A stretch of 27,925 bases of DNA. Source: RGIG4079 sp045531405. Its GTDB lineage: Bacteria; Bacteroidota; Bacteroidia; Bacteroidales; Muribaculaceae. The notes below the pieces were generated by a model, which was not told where the DNA came from, ran no database searches, and saw nothing but the letters and a program-made list of their open reading frames with translations. Shown piece by piece: positions 1 to 5,975 of the stretch. The stretch covers positions 1 through 27,925 of the forward strand of contig JAZSDX010000038.1 of assembly GCA_045531405.1 (NCBI GenBank), read 5' to 3'. Each line of letters begins with the position of its first letter. Positions within the stretch are counted from its first letter, which is position 1. A program made the position numbers and the translations under genes.

Positions 1-97
1 TTCCTGTGTGCTCTACTTCTTGTACTACTGCCAACTTAAAAGGCATTGAATAATCTCGTTGTGTTCGCTTAACATACTTGTGTTTAGTCTCTTCCAT
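1..97 (-). CDS. IS3-family transposase, OrfA-like N-terminus (partial)
   Basis: Only the first 32 codons are present, starting at the ATG at 97-95 and running off the left edge. The peptide starts MEETKHKYVKRTQRDY and continues with FKLAVVQEVE. This basic start followed by a 'DYS-FKL-VV-EVE' helix is typical of the helix-turn-helix OrfA protein of Bacteroidetes IS3-family elements, which binds the terminal repeats. The IS end lies 42 bp upstream of the start codon, the usual arrangement. The catalytic DDE part is outside the window, so it cannot be said whether the element is active. Confidence 0.75.
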   Translation of the reverse strand, partial: MEETKHKYVKRTQRDYSMPFKLAVVQEVEHTG

Positions 98-139
98 TTT
101 TTGTTACTTTTTACTGTAACGCTATGTCAGGACTAGACA
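1..139 (-). mobile_element. End of an IS3-type insertion sequence (partial)
   Basis: Read on the minus strand, the element begins at 139 with TGTCTAGTCCTGACATAGCG and leads after about 40 nt into a transposase start codon. The terminal bases closely resemble those at the other window end, where the element reads TGACTAGTCCTAAATAAGCG: about 20 of the first 26 bases agree, including CTAGTCCT and AGCGTTACA. The rest of the element lies outside the window. The exact outer boundary is inferred from this similarity and from the TG terminus. No target-site duplication can be checked. Confidence 0.7.
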
Positions 140-152
140 ATGAGTAAAAAAT

Positions 153-184
153 AACAGCGATAAATCTATTGATCTATCGCTGTT
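153..184 (-). terminator. Rho-independent terminator of the nfn operon
   Basis: A perfect 10-bp inverted repeat (AACAGCGATA / TATCGCTGTT), with three more pairs inside and a 4-nt loop, lies just after the nfnL stop codon. On the minus strand it is followed by a run of six T. The other side is also T-rich, so it may also stop transcription coming from the IS side. Confidence 0.8.
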
Positions 185-211
185 TTATTTAGGTATAGAG
201 GATATTATTGC

Positions 212-1675
212 CTATTTTTCAAGTGCTTCGGCCATGGCTGCTGCTGCTCGGCGTCCATCGCCCATGGCGAGGATTACGGTAGCCCCACCACGCACAATAT
301 CGCCACCGGCATAAAGGTCGCCAAGCGATGATTGCATTGTGTCTTCGTTTACTACGATTGTGCCACGACGTGAGATTTCAAGTTCGGGGATAGCGTTAGG
401 AATAAGTGGGTTTGGAGATACACCAACGCTCACAATTACCAAGTCAACGGGAATCTCTTTTATTGCTCCTTCGATTGCAACAGGAGAACGACGACCCGAT
501 TCATCTGGCTCGCCAAGTTCCATTTGTTGCACCACCATCATGTTTACACGACCATTTTCATCGCCACGATATTCAATAGGGTTGTGGAGAGTCATAAACT
601 CAACACCTTCTTCTTTGGCGTGTTTAACTTCTTCAACACGAGCGGGCATTTCGTCTTCGCTGCGACGATATACAATCATTGCCACTTCAGCGCCCATGCG
701 ACGAGCAGTGCGCACAGAGTCCATAGCAGTGTTGCCACCACCAATCACGGCAACGCGTTTGCCACGAAGTACAGGAGTATCCCAATCGGGACGACCGGCA
801 CCCATAAGGTTTACACGAGTGAGGTATTCGTTGCTCGACATTACGCCATTGAGGTTTTCGCCGGGAATGTTCATGAAACGAGGAAGTCCGGCACCCGATG
901 CGACAAATACGCCTTTGAATCCCATTTCGTGGAGGTCATCATAACTGATTGTTTTACCAACGATGCAGTCTTTCTCAAATGTTACTCCCATGTTGCGAAG
1001 TCCATCGATTTCAACTTCTACAACTGAATTAGGAAGACGGAATTCGGGAATGCCATATTTCAATACGCCACCAATTTCATGAAGTGCTTCAAACACAGTA
1101 ACGTCATAGCCACGTTTTGCCATGTCACCGGCAAATGAAAGTCCGGCAGGACCTGAACCCACAACGGCAACTTTAATGTTTTTCTTCTCTTCCATTGCAG
1201 GGACTGCGATATTGCCACTTTCGCGTTCGGTGTCGGCGGCAAAGCGTTCAAGGTAGCCGATAGCCACAGGTTCTTTCTTCATTTTGTGGTATAGGCATTT
1301 TGACTCACATTGCTTTTCTTGTGGGCACACACGACCACACACTGCGGGTAATGCACTTGTCTCTTTCAATACCACGGCGGCAGCTTGGAAATCGCCACGT
1401 TCAATATTTTTGATAAAACCTGGTATGTTGATACTTACAGGACACCCCTTCATACATTGTGGATCAGGGCAGTCCATACAGCGTGATGCTTCAACTACTG
1501 CTTGTTCGGCGTTAAGGCCTTGGTTTACCTCTTCGTTGCAAGTAACGCGATAGGCTGGATCGAGTTCAGGCATTTTCACGCGTGCAATAGCAGTGCGTTC
1601 TTTTGCAGTGTATTTTTTGCGAAGCTCTTCACGCCATTGGGCATCACGAGGAGCTGATGTTATGATTTCACTCAT
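212..1675 (-). CDS. nfnL: NfnL (NfnB): large subunit of NADH-dependent reduced ferredoxin:NADP+ oxidoreductase
   Basis: 487 aa cytoplasmic flavoprotein. With NfnS it forms a bifurcating transhydrogenase coupling NADPH, NAD+ and ferredoxin. The N-terminal part carries two cysteine groups for [4Fe-4S] clusters: C66, C69, C74, C78 and C113, C117, C123, C127. A first dinucleotide fold with GSGPAG (173-178) binds FAD and a second with GGGNTA (312-317) binds NADPH. The C-terminus has the 'YAGGDIVRGGATV' FAD motif. Proteins of this shape are often labelled glutamate synthase small subunit (GltD). Here no large subunit is adjacent, and the gene sits 20 bp after a ferredoxin-NADP reductase-like partner, the Nfn arrangement. 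The first ATG is kept because it leaves a normal family N-terminus. The assignment rests on motifs and gene pairing. Confidence 0.87.
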   Translation of the reverse strand: MSEIITSAPRDAQWREELRKKYTAKERTAIARVKMPELDPAYRVTCNEEVNQGLNAEQAVVEASRCMDCPDPQCMKGCPVSINIPGFIKNIERGDFQAAAVVLKETSALPAVCGRVCPQEKQCESKCLYHKMKKEPVAIGYLERFAADTERESGNIAVPAMEEKKNIKVAVVGSGPAGLSFAGDMAKRGYDVTVFEALHEIGGVLKYGIPEFRLPNSVVEVEIDGLRNMGVTFEKDCIVGKTISYDDLHEMGFKGVFVASGAGLPRFMNIPGENLNGVMSSNEYLTRVNLMGAGRPDWDTPVLRGKRVAVIGGGNTAMDSVRTARRMGAEVAMIVYRRSEDEMPARVEEVKHAKEEGVEFMTLHNPIEYRGDENGRVNMMVVQQMELGEPDESGRRSPVAIEGAIKEIPVDLVIVSVGVSPNPLIPNAIPELEISRRGTIVVNEDTMQSSLGDLYAGGDIVRGGATVILAMGDGRRAAAAMAEALEK

Positions 1676-1695
1676 AGTGATTTAGTCTTTGAAAA

Positions 1696-2478
1696 TTAGT
1701 TATAAGAACGAAGACGCATGAGCATTTCGTCGAAATTTACTTTGTGAGCATCAAATTCGGGGCCATCGATGCACACAAACTTGGTTTTGCCATTAACAGT
1801 GATGCGACAAGCACCACACATGCCTGTACCATCAACCATGATAGTGTTGAGTGAGCATATTGTTGGTACTTCGTATTTTTTAGTGAGTAATGCCACAAAT
1901 TTCATCATAATAGCAGGGCCGATTGTAACAACTTGGTCAACCTTTTCTCGTTGAATAACACTTTCGATACCATTTGTTACAAGACCTTGTGTTCCATACG
2001 AACCGTCGTCGGTCATGATGATGACTTCGTCGGAATGTTCGCGCACTTGCTCTTCAAGAATGATGAGGTCTTTTGTGCGAGCAGCAAGAACTGAGATTAC
2101 TCGGTTGCCGGCTTGTTTCATCGCTTTGATGATAGGAAGAAGAGGTGCAACACCTACGCCACCACCACAACACACCACTGTGCCAACGTTGGTAATATGA
2201 GTAGCTTGACCAAGAGGCCCAACCACATCGGTGAGATAATCACCTGCGTTAAGTGCACAAATTTTTGAAGATGAATCGCCCACAGCTTGAACAACGAGGG
2301 TGATAGTTCCTTTTTCGATATCAGCATCAGCAATAGTCAAAGGAATACGTTCTCCATGTTCGCCGGTACGTACGATAACGAAGTGTCCCGGACGACGAGA
2401 ACGAGCAATGAGTGGAGCTTCTACCACAAGTTTTGCAACTTTTTCTGAGAAATACTCCTTTTCAACTATTTTGTTCAT
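1696..2478 (-). CDS. nfnS: NfnS (NfnA): FAD/NAD-binding small subunit with [2Fe-2S] cluster
   Basis: 260 aa. It has a ferredoxin-reductase fold: an FAD-binding barrel with R-P-G-H-F near 29-33, an NAD(H)-binding domain with CGGGVG (104-109), and a C-terminal cluster segment MVDGTGMCGAC (214-224) plus C236. In the Thermotoga NfnA structure the [2Fe-2S] cluster is held by one Asp and three Cys, which matches D216, C221, C224 and C236 here. The same family includes the electron-transfer subunit of dihydroorotate dehydrogenase B (PyrK) and the archaeal SuDH/ferredoxin:NADP reductase. The following nfnL gene decides for Nfn. The pair is expected to set the balance between NADH, NADPH and ferredoxin in an anaerobe. 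A TAnnTTTG element lies 36 bp upstream of its start. Confidence 0.85.
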   Translation of the reverse strand: MNKIVEKEYFSEKVAKLVVEAPLIARSRRPGHFVIVRTGEHGERIPLTIADADIEKGTITLVVQAVGDSSSKICALNAGDYLTDVVGPLGQATHITNVGTVVCCGGGVGVAPLLPIIKAMKQAGNRVISVLAARTKDLIILEEQVREHSDEVIIMTDDGSYGTQGLVTNGIESVIQREKVDQVVTIGPAIMMKFVALLTKKYEVPTICSLNTIMVDGTGMCGACRITVNGKTKFVCIDGPEFDAHKVNFDEMLMRLRSYN

Positions 2479-2513
2479 CGTGAAATATGATTGATTATTT
2501 TTTATTATTTTGG

Positions 2514-2521
2514 CAAAGGTA
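2514..2521 (-). promoter_or_regulatory. Bacteroidetes-type -7 element of the nfnSL operon
   Basis: TACCTTTG on the minus strand fits the TAnnTTTG consensus and lies about 36 bp before the nfnS ATG. A TTG about 16 bp upstream is a weak -33 candidate at a shorter spacing than usual. Confidence 0.6.
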
Positions 2522-2587
2522 TTAAAAAATCTACAATCAACCTATATTTTAGTACTTAAATATGGGAAAACGATGATATTTTAATAG

Positions 2588-2601
2588 ATAAAAGTAGGGA
2601 A
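2588..2601 (+). repeat. Left copy of a 14-bp direct repeat bounding the RM-like module
   Basis: ATAAAAGTAGGGAA occurs here and again, exactly, at 5150-5163. The two copies enclose the nuclease gene, the methyltransferase gene and the structured upstream region. This could be a target duplication or attachment site of the module. It could also be a short motif that is common in this genome. Confidence 0.5.
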
Positions 2602-2647
2602 TGGTGGAATTTTGCCAAATGGAACGGTCGGAGAAATAGGAGATTGT

Positions 2648-3763
2648 CTATATCCCAGATTTGCGACGATTGCAATCGAGACAAAGCAATTGACAATTCT
2701 CGGCGATTGTACGCCCTCCGGCATGCCATGGTGTTATATGGTCGGCTTCCATTTCTGCTAAGTCTAATTCACGATTGTGTTTGGGACATTCTTCGTTAGC
2801 ACAATGATGACGTTGTCGTTCATATGCGGCAAGTTTCATCGCATCAGTAAAGGCTCTAATTGATAAATGCTTTTCTTTCCCAGTGAGCAAATATTGATAA
2901 ATTCCTTTTTTATTGGTAACATCATCATCAAGCAACAATTGTTCAAATTTTTTATTAAATTCAGCCAAATTGATTACATCATCTTTATGATTGTCATAAA
3001 GTTCGCCCCAATTTAACCCTTTCATGATGCGCTTTTGAGTGCGAGTAGGACGAAAAGACGATTCAATCCACGTAAAAATTGAGTTGAAATATTGCCATAG
3101 AGCATTAGCATTTATATCGTGTTGGTGTTTACTCATGTATCCTGAAATATCCCCTTTTGAAATCCATTTAATAGCAGTTTCAAGATATTCCTGACGAATG
3201 GCACTGCCATTGAGATAATCACCTCCAATGGCATGTGCCGCACAATTTGTTTTGCTAAAATAACGTTTTGCATCTGTTACCCATGAGCCTGAATAAACAG
3301 CATTGCGAAGTTCTTGGTCTGTAAGTTCTTCTCCGGCAATATTTATGGTTTTAAACCATTCAAGTTTTTCACTATCAGTACCAGTGCAAAAATATATCAT
3401 TAACTTATAATCAAGGATTTTTTCTTGAATATCGCTTGGGAAGTTATGAAATCCCAATCGGTCGTTATTATAAGGGATGCTAAAATTCCCGGCAACAAAT
3501 TCACAAATAGACATTGTTCGTTGTTGTCCATCTATTATTTCGTAATGGTTGTTACATACAGCCCAATACATCACATTTAGGGGAAAACCTTTGAGAATTG
3601 TGTCGATTACTGCTTCTTTTTGTTGGGTGTCATATATAAATTCACGTTGATAAGGTGGGCGGATATTTAGTTTGCCGTTATACCCCACAACTCCATTTTC
3701 ATTGTTGTTTATGTACCCTTCAAATAAATCTCGAATGCTTATTTCTTTTAACTCTATTTTCAT
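2648..3763 (-). CDS. DUF262 domain protein with C-terminal HNH nuclease
   Basis: 371 aa. The N-terminal DUF262 domain (ParB/sulfiredoxin-like fold) shows PPYQR (36-40) and the diagnostic DGQQRT (78-83). In GmrS and SspE, DUF262 domains bind or hydrolyse nucleotides and control a fused or partner nuclease. The C-terminus is a zinc-type HNH domain: C321, C326, EADH (339-342, with H342 as the likely general base), N356, C361, C364, N365. The middle (about 130-300) is helical with no motif I recognise. The ATG overlaps the upstream methyltransferase stop codon as ATGA, so the two are translationally coupled. The role is inferred to be DNA cleavage in a restriction or anti-phage system. Whether it cuts unmethylated or modified DNA cannot be told from sequence. 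Confidence 0.85.
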   Translation of the reverse strand: MKIELKEISIRDLFEGYINNNENGVVGYNGKLNIRPPYQREFIYDTQQKEAVIDTILKGFPLNVMYWAVCNNHYEIIDGQQRTMSICEFVAGNFSIPYNNDRLGFHNFPSDIQEKILDYKLMIYFCTGTDSEKLEWFKTINIAGEELTDQELRNAVYSGSWVTDAKRYFSKTNCAAHAIGGDYLNGSAIRQEYLETAIKWISKGDISGYMSKHQHDINANALWQYFNSIFTWIESSFRPTRTQKRIMKGLNWGELYDNHKDDVINLAEFNKKFEQLLLDDDVTNKKGIYQYLLTGKEKHLSIRAFTDAMKLAAYERQRHHCANEECPKHNRELDLAEMEADHITPWHAGGRTIAENCQLLCLDCNRRKSGI

Positions 3764-4800
3764 GATTGTTTGCGTTTGATAATGATGCGTGCGTATGGAA
3801 CTTCAACAACTCCGTTTCTTATCATATATAAGTCGCCGTCAACAGTTCCTCGTTTCTGAATGTTTTTCCTATATTCTTTGTGTTCTAGCTTGTATGGTTG
3901 TACCCCAATTTCTAACCCTGAGTTAGAGATTCCTAATCCTATGATTTCAAATTGGTCTGGGCAATATTTGTCCATAAACGTAATAGGTACTCCCATATAG
4001 CCAAAGTAATCAATAGGGATATCTGCTGTGTAGTTAATATTAATCGCATTAAAATTTTCATATTTGGGGTATAATTCGGAATTATACTGTTTATATAATA
4101 CAAGCTCTTCATGCCGTTTATTAATATCAAGATTGGTAAACCATGTAACTCCTGAGACGCGAATCATTCCTTCTCTATGATCACTAGCTGAAGCTGTATC
4201 TATATAATTAGAAATAAAGTGCCCAGCTCCACCCTTGAATCCATAGCCTAACCATAATAGATTGTTTTTTATTAAAGAGAATATGTCTTTGTATGATAAT
4301 GCGTTTTGATGCCCAATAATTAGGAATTTTTTATTATATTCTATCAATTGTGCAATATACTCACGAAATAATGAAAAAGGAGGATTGGTAACAACAATGT
4401 CTGCTTGCTTCAGTAGTTCAATGCATTCGGTGCTTCTGAAGTCTCCATCTCCTTGTAGTTCGTGTATCCCAATTTCTTCTGGGTCGGGTATGCGATTCCC
4501 ATTTTTGTCGCCATCGTAGATTAAATATACAGCTTTTTCAGAGTTGTGGGATGAAAATAGATTGGCGTCTTGATTTTTGTAACAGGTGGTTATAAGGCGT
4601 CTTAATCCCAATCTTTCAAAGTTGTATGCAAAATAGTGAAAAAAGTTACTTTTGCGAGGGTCATCACAGTTACACAACACAACTTTGTTCTTAAAATGTG
4701 CTGTGTAGTGGCGAAGTTCATTTTCTATATCACTTAATTGGGTGTAAAATTCGTCCTTTTTTGCTCTATTGGCATTTCTGAGATTCTGATTCCTTGGCAT
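3760..4800 (-). CDS. Adenine-specific DNA methyltransferase, EcoRI-methylase family
   Basis: 346 aa. Family marks are the start NRAKKDEFYTQ (11-21), a segment C-CDDPRKSNFFHYF (43-57), and the amino-methyltransferase motif IV NPPF (139-142), which holds the target adenine. This family transfers a methyl group from S-adenosylmethionine to N6 of adenine. M.EcoRI is about 325 aa, so the length is normal. The neighbour is not an EcoRI-like nuclease but a DUF262-HNH protein sharing a 4-bp overlap, so the recognition site may be different. The start codon lies inside one arm of a 12-bp inverted repeat (4797-4839), which could limit translation or serve as an operator. Internal in-frame starts would remove the conserved N-terminus, so the annotated start is preferred. 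Confidence 0.87.
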   Translation of the reverse strand: MPRNQNLRNANRAKKDEFYTQLSDIENELRHYTAHFKNKVVLCNCDDPRKSNFFHYFAYNFERLGLRRLITTCYKNQDANLFSSHNSEKAVYLIYDGDKNGNRIPDPEEIGIHELQGDGDFRSTECIELLKQADIVVTNPPFSLFREYIAQLIEYNKKFLIIGHQNALSYKDIFSLIKNNLLWLGYGFKGGAGHFISNYIDTASASDHREGMIRVSGVTWFTNLDINKRHEELVLYKQYNSELYPKYENFNAININYTADIPIDYFGYMGVPITFMDKYCPDQFEIIGLGISNSGLEIGVQPYKLEHKEYRKNIQKRGTVDGDLYMIRNGVVEVPYARIIIKRKQS

Positions 4801-4839
4801 AGTGATTGGCTATAATTGCATTACTATCAATCACTATGC
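4797..4839 (-). promoter_or_regulatory. 12-bp perfect inverted repeat covering the methyltransferase start codon
   Basis: GCATAGTGATTG (4797-4808) and CAATCACTATGC (4828-4839) are perfect inverted repeats separated by 19 bp. The methyltransferase ATG (4800-4798) lies within one arm. As RNA this would form a hairpin hiding the start codon. As DNA it could be an operator, for example for self-regulation by the methyltransferase. No control (C) protein gene is present in the module. Confidence 0.6.
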
Positions 4840-5107
4840 AAAAACAAGGGCGAGAGCCCAAATTATTGCATTCTACGAGGCAGCGTAGGACAGACACCTC
4901 TCCACTCAATAATTGCTATTGCTCACGCCCTATTTAGGCATTGAGCATAACTATATATCGAGTGGAAAGTATTCCTACAGAAATCCTTTACCTATTAATT
5001 CGGTTGTTCTATGTCTCTCAAAGTTTCCTACGCTTTTAGTAGAACGCGAAATAATAGTTAATGCTTTGTTAATATGTCTTTTTTTGGTATTCCCCGCTAG
5101 GAATACT
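4840..5107 (-). ncRNA. Structured RNA or long leader upstream of the RM-like operon
   Basis: No credible protein gene lies here, but on the minus strand the sequence folds into nested helices. The outer helix is 5107-5098 with 4977-4968 (10 bp, perfect). Inside it are 5057-5047 with 5002-4992 (11 bp, one mismatch) and 5045-5040 with 5011-5006 (6 bp). A second hairpin pairs 4930-4921 with 4857-4848 (10 bp, one U-U), 4914-4907 with 4868-4861 (8 bp) and 4888-4884 with 4877-4873. Bases 5033-5026 and 4890-4883, near the two apices, are perfectly complementary over 8 nt and could form a kissing contact. A small GGGC/GCCC hairpin followed by TTGTTTTTG at the 3' end resembles a terminator. The first part is rod-like, as in 6S RNA, but I do not recognise a known RNA family. 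It may be an independent ncRNA or an attenuating leader. Confidence 0.5.
4845..4860 (-). terminator. Terminator-like hairpin between structured RNA and methyltransferase gene
   Basis: On the minus strand GGGCTCTCGCCC (4-bp GC stem, 4-nt loop) is followed by TTGTTTTTG. It competes with the longer GGGCGTGAGC/GCTCTCGCCC helix (4921-4930 with 4848-4857), so the two could act as terminator and antiterminator. The short stem makes strength uncertain. Confidence 0.4.
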
Positions 5108-5110
5108 CTG

Positions 5111-5141
5111 CAAATTTAGGGAATTAAAATGATAATCGCAA
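5111..5141 (-). promoter_or_regulatory. Bacteroidetes-type promoter of the structured RNA / RM-like operon
   Basis: Minus strand TTG (5141-5139), a 20-bp spacer, then TAAATTTG (5118-5111), fits the -33/-7 consensus of the Bacteroidetes housekeeping sigma factor. Transcription would start within a few bases of 5107, which is where the outer helix of the folded region begins. I found no other TAnnTTTG element between here and the methyltransferase start. Confidence 0.6.
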
Positions 5142-5149
5142 GGTTTTAT

Positions 5150-5163
5150 ATAAAAGTAGGGAA
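5150..5163 (+). repeat. Right copy of the 14-bp direct repeat bounding the RM-like module
   Basis: ATAAAAGTAGGGAA, identical to 2588-2601 and in the same orientation. It lies just outside the promoter of the structured RNA, so that RNA falls inside the repeat-bounded module. Confidence 0.5.
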
Positions 5164-5187
5164 GAACCATTATAAGTGATTCTTCCC
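5159..5187. terminator. Hairpin, possible terminator
   Basis: GGGAAGAA (5159-5166) and TTCTTCCC (5180-5187) form an 8-bp stem with a 13-nt loop. On the minus strand it is followed by TACTTTTAT, so it could end transcripts arriving from the 5416-7763 operon before they enter the RM-like module. Its left arm overlaps the 14-bp direct repeat. Confidence 0.35.
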
Positions 5188-5205
5188 AAATGTGAGATTA
5201 ACTAA

Positions 5206-5403
5206 AGGGAATTTCTATAAATTCCACGAATTAATAAAACAATAGCTATTGGGAACGTTTCTTTTGTGAGCTTTAGTTTTTATTTGGCATCTTTTTGCTT
5301 TTGTTTCAATCGCATAGCTCGCTATGCTCATTCAACAAGAAAACAAAAATCTGCTCAAGTAAAAAATCATAAATCATCACAAAGTAATTTATAGAAGTTC
5401 CCT
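5206..5403. repeat. MITE-like imperfect palindrome with 18-bp terminal inverted repeats
   Basis: AGGGAATTTCTATAAATT (5206-5223) is matched by AATTTATAGAAGTTCCCT (5386-5403), 17 of 18 pairs. The centre is GCATAGC-tc-GCTATGC (5312-5327). The flanks of this centre also match each other loosely over about 60 bases per arm, the left arm carrying roughly 36 extra bases. No ORF lies inside. The shape is that of a miniature inverted-repeat element or an intergenic palindromic repeat. No clear target duplication is seen. Confidence 0.55.
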
Positions 5404-5415
5404 AAAAGATGAATT

Positions 5416-5946
5416 TTATTCGGGTTTGTAGTCTTCATCGTACCATTTTGAGTACATCAAATAGTTACGGGCGATTTTTTGGTTTATCTCGCGGCTTTGT
5501 GCAGGGTCAACCATCTTGATGAATTTGGCTGGTGCACCTCCCCAAAGTTCGTTGGGACCAATCTTGGTTTTAGATAGAACCACGCTGCCGGCTGCTACTA
5601 ATGCTCCTTCGCCCACTTCGGCATCGTCCATCACAACTGCACCCATGCCAATGAGAGCGAGGTTGTGGATTTTTGCTCCGTGAATGGTTACATTGTGTCC
5701 TATCGATACGTCGTCGCCAATTTCGATTGTTGATTTTTGGTAAAGGGTATGAAGTACCGAACCATCTTGAATGTTTACGCGATTTCCGATGCGGATAGAA
5801 TTGACGTCGCCACGCAATATGGTGTTGAACCAAATACTACATTCGTCGCCCATCACAACATCGCCAATGATTGTGGCATTGTCGGCAAGGAAACAATCTT
5901 TACCTATTGTAGGGATTATGCCCAAAAGGGGTTTGATAAGTGCCAT
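5416..5946 (-). CDS. Gamma-carbonic-anhydrase family hexapeptide-repeat protein (YrdA/PaaY-like)
   Basis: 176 aa made of left-handed beta-helix hexapeptide repeats (I-G, V-G, A-V patterns from about 22 to 130) with a C-terminal helix. The conserved RGD (45-47) and three zinc-ligand histidines H66, H84 and H89 (VLH, GHNVTIHG) are present, so a metal site shared between subunits of a trimer is expected. Many members of this family lack strong carbonic anhydrase activity, so the reaction (CO2 hydration or thioester/acyl-related chemistry) is not certain. It lies 29 bp after the aminopeptidase P gene on the same strand and is probably co-transcribed with it. Confidence 0.85.
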   Translation of the reverse strand: MALIKPLLGIIPTIGKDCFLADNATIIGDVVMGDECSIWFNTILRGDVNSIRIGNRVNIQDGSVLHTLYQKSTIEIGDDVSIGHNVTIHGAKIHNLALIGMGAVVMDDAEVGEGALVAAGSVVLSKTKIGPNELWGGAPAKFIKMVDPAQSREINQKIARNYLMYSKWYDEDYKPE

Positions 5947-5975
5947 ATTTAATTGCTATATATAATAATGTGTAA

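Noticed and set aside
212..1675. Glutamate synthase small subunit (gltD)
   Set aside because: No large subunit is adjacent, and the partner gene with a [2Fe-2S] motif fits the Nfn complex better.
4840..5107. tmRNA, RNase P RNA, SRP RNA or CRISPR-related RNA
   Set aside because: No tRNA-like end, no RNase P or SRP core motif and no repeated spacers were seen. 6S RNA is neither supported nor excluded.
4913..5119. A 68-aa plus-strand reading frame over the structured region
   Set aside because: It has no recognisable domain and runs opposite to a promoter and nested helices that explain the sequence better.
5284..5302. Sigma-54-like TTTGGCATCTTTTTGCTT inside the palindromic repeat
   Set aside because: The spacing is one base short and no gene follows in the plus direction.
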